10,373 bases of DNA from NCBI GenBank assembly GCA_004325065.1, contig PITI01000603.1, positions 1 to 10,373 on the forward strand. Reading direction: 5' to 3'. The position numbers were made by a program, and so were the translations under genes. This DNA comes from Hamiltosporidium magnivora (Eukaryota > Microsporidia > Dubosqiidae). Position 1 is the stretch's first letter, and every line of letters begins with the position of its first letter. The notes below the pieces were generated by a model. The model saw only the letters and a list, made by a program, of their open reading frames with translations. It was not told the origin of the DNA and made no database searches. This document shows, one piece after another, positions 7,041 to 10,373 of the stretch.

Positions 7041-8342
7041 ATATGTAAGTAACTACAGAATTTTAGAATTAAAGATTTCTAAATGGCATGTTAGTGTTAT
7101 AAAAAATATTAGAATAAAATGTAAAAAAAAACCTAAGATAAAGTTTCACGTAATTTCTAATAGAATAAGTAGAGCATAGATAGCCGGATATATAGTCTGT
7201 TATACGATTTTATGGTTGCAAAACTAGTGTATCTTATTCGTTTCGTTAATAAATGCATTTTTTATTTTTGTTAGTATAAATTATAAGAATATCTAACGAG
7301 TTAGCATTTTTTTTCAATTGTGATGTTTTTTGATGAAGGATTGATATTTTATTTGTTTTTCGATTGTATTTTATATTTCTTGAAGACATATTTTATTTTT
7401 TCGTATTAATATGTAAAGTACGTAAAGTATTTTGAAATCAGGCTGTGATATTTTATAAACACTACCATAATAAAGCTCGAAGTAAAATTAAGTTGGCGGA
7501 TAAATTTAATTTCTCATACCCAATAAATCTAAATCTTGCAAACAAATTAGAAGTAAATTTGTTTAAAAAATTCTATAAATTTCAGTCCAGAAACGGGGAA
7601 ACAGTCTCATGATAAAAACCAAAGTCAAAATTGGAATAAATAAGTAATACTTCACCAATTATAACAATCCGATTTTTATTTCTGATTTAAGATGTAATTA
7701 CTTTACGGGATTTACTTTAGTTTCGAATTGGGAATAGTTAGAACTACAAATTCTTTCTAGAATTGGTCTTTTTAATAGATTTAATTCTGAATACCATCTT
7801 TTATTATAAAAAAAAATTTGGATATGACTACTTTATAATTTACAATTAAGAGACCAAGCATAAGCAACAAATAGTCCTTAACAGAACACAGAACTATTTA
7901 TTATAATCAAAGAAATAAAACTCAGAGTTAAGACTAAATAATGTTGAAGTTCTTGATTAGTATAAAAAATTAAATATTTGAAGCTTAACTGCATAGACAT
8001 ATTATCAGTTTCTAAATACACTTAAAGACCAGAAAATATTAAACAAAGGAACAGTAAATAATTTCAAATTTTAAATGTAAACATAATAAACGAATTTACT
8101 CAAAACATAAAAGAAATTGCAAGTATAAAGAACACGTAAACAAAAATGGGAAATAAGTATAAATAACTCAAAAAGATAACAGGCGATTAAACTAAATATT
8201 CAAATAATTCTGTTACATCTAATAGAAGGAATCTAAAATCAAAATTTAAAATGCTTACTTTATATCTTTTGAAGTATATTTAGACCGAATATTTTAAAAA
8301 GTATTTGGAAATGTGTAAATGAAAATTAAAATAGAATAAGGA

Positions 8343-10100
8343 TCAATTTATTTTTACTAAAACCCAATCTTCCATAATCTCACTATAAACCTTTTCTCTT
8401 GTATTTTTATCAAGAAACTTCTCGTAAGAATTTCTAAAAAAATTTAAAATAATTTTTTTAAATTTATTTTGTATCAGATTAATAGTCCGAGCATCAATAT
8501 CTTTAATAGTTTCTTCTGTTTTTTTATTGTCACCTCTTTGGATTTCACACATAGAATAAATTTCTCTTGAGATTCAGTACTTCGCATAGATTTGTCAAAA
8601 TCTTCAAGTAAAATAGCTAAATAAAAATGCTTATTTGTGCTTTTGAAAAGTTCTTCTATTTTTCTTAAAAATACTAATAACTTTTGTGTTTCAGAAGTAA
8701 TATCAAGATTTTTAAAATGAACAAATACCACAGCATACATTTGCCATGTGTCAGCGGTTTGAATCTTTGAGAGTCCATATTCTCCAGAGTTTCATCATTT
8801 TTTTCCTTTTCGTTATTAATTTCATCTTTTTGCTTAAATCCTATCTTCTCATAGTATTTGTCCTTTCTTTAATTTGAGTTTTCATTTCTTCTGCAAATTC
8901 TTCATAGAACTCGTTTAAATTCAAAATACAGAAAATTTTCGACTTTCCTTGGTTTGGTTTCTTCTTTTCTTTTACTTCAAGCTTTTTTAAGAATTCGGTG
9001 AATTTGTTAGTGGTTACTTCTGTGTCACATAAACTATCTATTATATTAGAATCAGGTAGATCTTTTGAAGCCTTATATTTGGAAAATACTGCTTTGTTCG
9101 GATTCATTGATATCTCGGTACTATATGATTTATTTGAGAGCTCAGTAGAAGTTTGATTCCCAAAGTATAAACACCCTTTTCGCGGTATTTGTAGCATTTA
9201 TTTTGAGCACAGGTATCCAATATTGGGCTCTTGCGAGTATAATTCCTGATTTTTGAAATATTTCGAACTTTTAAGTACTCTCAAGTTTAAATTTTTAAAA
9301 GATAAATCATCAATACTTTCCATTCTATATTTTGATTTAATAGGACTAAAAATCAATCTATTCGAAAACAAGTCAGTTCTATATTCCAGCTTTTTTTCAT
9401 CATTATCCTCTAGAAATTTATAAAGATCTTCAAAGTTGGGAAAGTAACAGATTATATCGGCTATTAAATTACTAAAACCTTGAAACAACATATTTATGAC
9501 TAAATGATTCTCAGTAGATGTTTTTCTTTTAATAGCAGTTTCGAGGGTTTTTTTCGGTTCTTTTGAAGAACTTTGTGTTTGAATTTCGGCAATAGATAAA
9601 ATTATTCTATTCTTATGAAAGCTTGCCCGCGAAACAAAATTATTATTAAAAGAAAATTCTAATAACTGATCGAAAAACTAATTTCTCGTTTCACTATGCT
9701 TATATTCACCCAAGAACATTTGCTTACAATTAAAAATGTCTTTTTTTGCGAAAAAACTAATATCTTCAAAAAATTTTCTGAGCTTTGCTTAACCATCTGC
9801 CATTTTATCACATTCAGAAGCAATCTCTATTAACTGAGAAAATATTCTTTCCTCATAAGTATGTTCATTTAAATATCGATTGAATACTTTAGAAAAATAA
9901 TCTGTTAAAACATCTAAATATTGTTGGTTAAATATTCTTTTTGATACGGATGAGTCAGTATCGTTATAAATCAAAATACTCAGTACATTTTTTTTGTATT
10001 CTGTTGCACTCGGTTTCTTTGATCGGTTCACCACTCTATTCCTTGATTTGTTTCCGCTATAAACTGCTAGAAATGAAATTATAAGAAAAACTATTTTCAT
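8343..10100 (-). pseudogene. Decayed gene for a secreted protein of unknown family
   Basis: ATG at 10100 opens a signal peptide (MKIVFLIISFLAVYSG, then basic residues), so the ancestral product was probably secreted or sent to the ER. The frame continues to TGA at 8345-8343, a span of 586 codons, but is broken. It has in-frame TAA at 9791-9789, TAG at 9680-9678 and TAA at 9200-9198, with protein-like sequence continuing in the same frame after each. Three frameshifts follow, near 8860, between about 8790 and 8750, and near 8550. All are in the same direction (each like a 1-base deletion or a 2-base insertion), so the last segment returns to the starting frame. The product is hydrophilic and rich in Lys, Glu, Asn and Phe, with no recognised motif. 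Stop codons cannot be explained by homopolymer sequencing errors. It could instead be read as several short genes, but the shared frame argues against that. Confidence 0.75.
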
Positions 10101-10138
10101 TTTTTTACAATTTCGATTTTTAGATTCATATTTATTTA

Positions 10139-10203
10139 ATAAAAATCTGGGTTAAAATATTTTTACCATTTTTATATGTTTTCTTCTACCTCTTTAACCA
10201 CTT
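10139..10203 (-). repeat. Donor-side copy of the inverted duplicated gene tail
   Basis: This is the partner of 5825-5890. It covers the last ten codons and stop of the acidic gene plus about 33 bases of 3' flank. It lies in a functional context here, at the end of an open reading frame, so it is likely the original. The two copies face each other 4.25 kb apart. Confidence 0.8.
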
Positions 10204-10373
10204 TTGTCTCTTCTTCCAAATCCGACTCTTCATTTATGTTATTGGTCGGTTCCTCTAAGGTGGTTCCTTCCTGTGAAATATGGGGTGTATTATTTTTTGG
10301 TTTAAAATTTTTTGCATCATCTTCCTCTGTTTTCGCTTCTTTTAAAGAGGGTATTGGTTCCTCATGCATCTCT
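10172..10373 (-). CDS. Acidic C-terminal end of an unassigned protein (cut by the window edge)
   Basis: The frame is open from the right edge to TAA at 10174-10172, about 66 codons. An ATG at 10369 is preceded in frame by a GAG codon and no stop, so the true start may lie outside the window. The visible part is strongly acidic and low in complexity, rich in Glu, Asp, Lys, Asn and Thr, and ends KVVKEVEENI. It has no hydrophobic segment and is probably disordered. It lies 71 bases upstream of the decayed secreted-protein gene on the same strand but in another frame. Its 3' end is duplicated at 5825-5890. No family is recognised. Confidence 0.5.
   Translation of the reverse strand, partial: EMHEEPIPSLKEAKTEEDDAKNFKPKNNTPHISQEGTTLEEPTNNINEESDLEEETKVVKEVEENI

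Larger units (their letters stand above)
5438..8342. other. AT-rich stretch, mostly without genes
   Basis: About 2.9 kb between the SPX-EXS gene and the decayed secreted-protein gene. Apart from the tandem repeat (5445-5606), the duplicated gene tail (5825-5890) and the possible relic at 6784-7040, I see only short frames with stops. At about 6012-6165 base composition is visibly less AT-rich, with two overlapping short frames: one open from 6000 to a TAA near 6117-6119, the other a 28-codon frame from ATG 6079. This may be another decayed gene. Positions 7041-8342 show nothing I can assign. Confidence 0.5.

Noticed and set aside
8841..10100. Alternative genetic code with TAA and TAG read as amino acids
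   Set aside because: The three in-frame stops in this gene are all TAA or TAG and three of the four gene ends seen in the window are TGA, which briefly suggested reassignment. The 628-codon SPX-EXS gene contains no in-frame TAA or TAG despite high A/T content, and the right-edge gene ends in TAA, so ordinary stops and a pseudogene are simpler.

Overview
The window looks like nuclear DNA from a very AT-rich, compact-gene unicellular eukaryote. A microsporidian with enlarged intergenic DNA, of the Hamiltosporidium type, is the best guess. The reasons are intronless genes, an SPX-EXS protein with lineage-specific low-complexity inserts, an ACCCTT (CCC-type) motif just before its start codon, a decayed signal-peptide gene of no recognised family, and long AT-rich stretches without genes. 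The taxon is inferred and was not tested by any search.

Layout: positions 2-592 (+) hold the 3' end of a gene entering from the left, with a faint resemblance to a degenerate RhoGAP domain. Positions 593-3259 are AT-rich DNA in which I see no gene. Positions 3315-3545 hold a degenerate array of alternating TAACACC and GGTCTTA words, abutting the stop codon of the only confidently identified complete gene, 3551-5437 (-). That gene encodes an SPX-EXS phosphate exporter of the XPR1/SYG1 family. A telomere-like minisatellite lies inside its coding sequence, and a 76-80 bp tandem repeat covers its upstream region. Positions 5438-8342 are mostly non-coding and contain a short duplicated gene tail (5825-5890), a GC-richer islet (about 6012-6165) and a possible frameshifted relic (6784-7040). 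Positions 8343-10100 (-) are a decayed gene for a secreted protein, broken by three in-frame stops and three same-direction frameshifts. Positions 10172-10373 (-) hold the acidic C-terminus of a gene entering from the right.

The main non-genic signals are three. First, TAACACC/GGTGTTA is strongly over-represented: I count 17 exact copies, 16 of them in 1-210 and 3260-4725. Second, the tail of the right-edge gene is copied in inverted orientation 4.3 kb away, between two 13-bp direct repeats that look like a target-site duplication. Third, GCTTACCCTTTT-like words recur. I see no CRISPR array, intact mobile element, rRNA or convincing tRNA. The genes do not form an evident pathway. The SPX-EXS protein would sense inositol pyrophosphates and move phosphate across a membrane; the remaining genes are unassigned.
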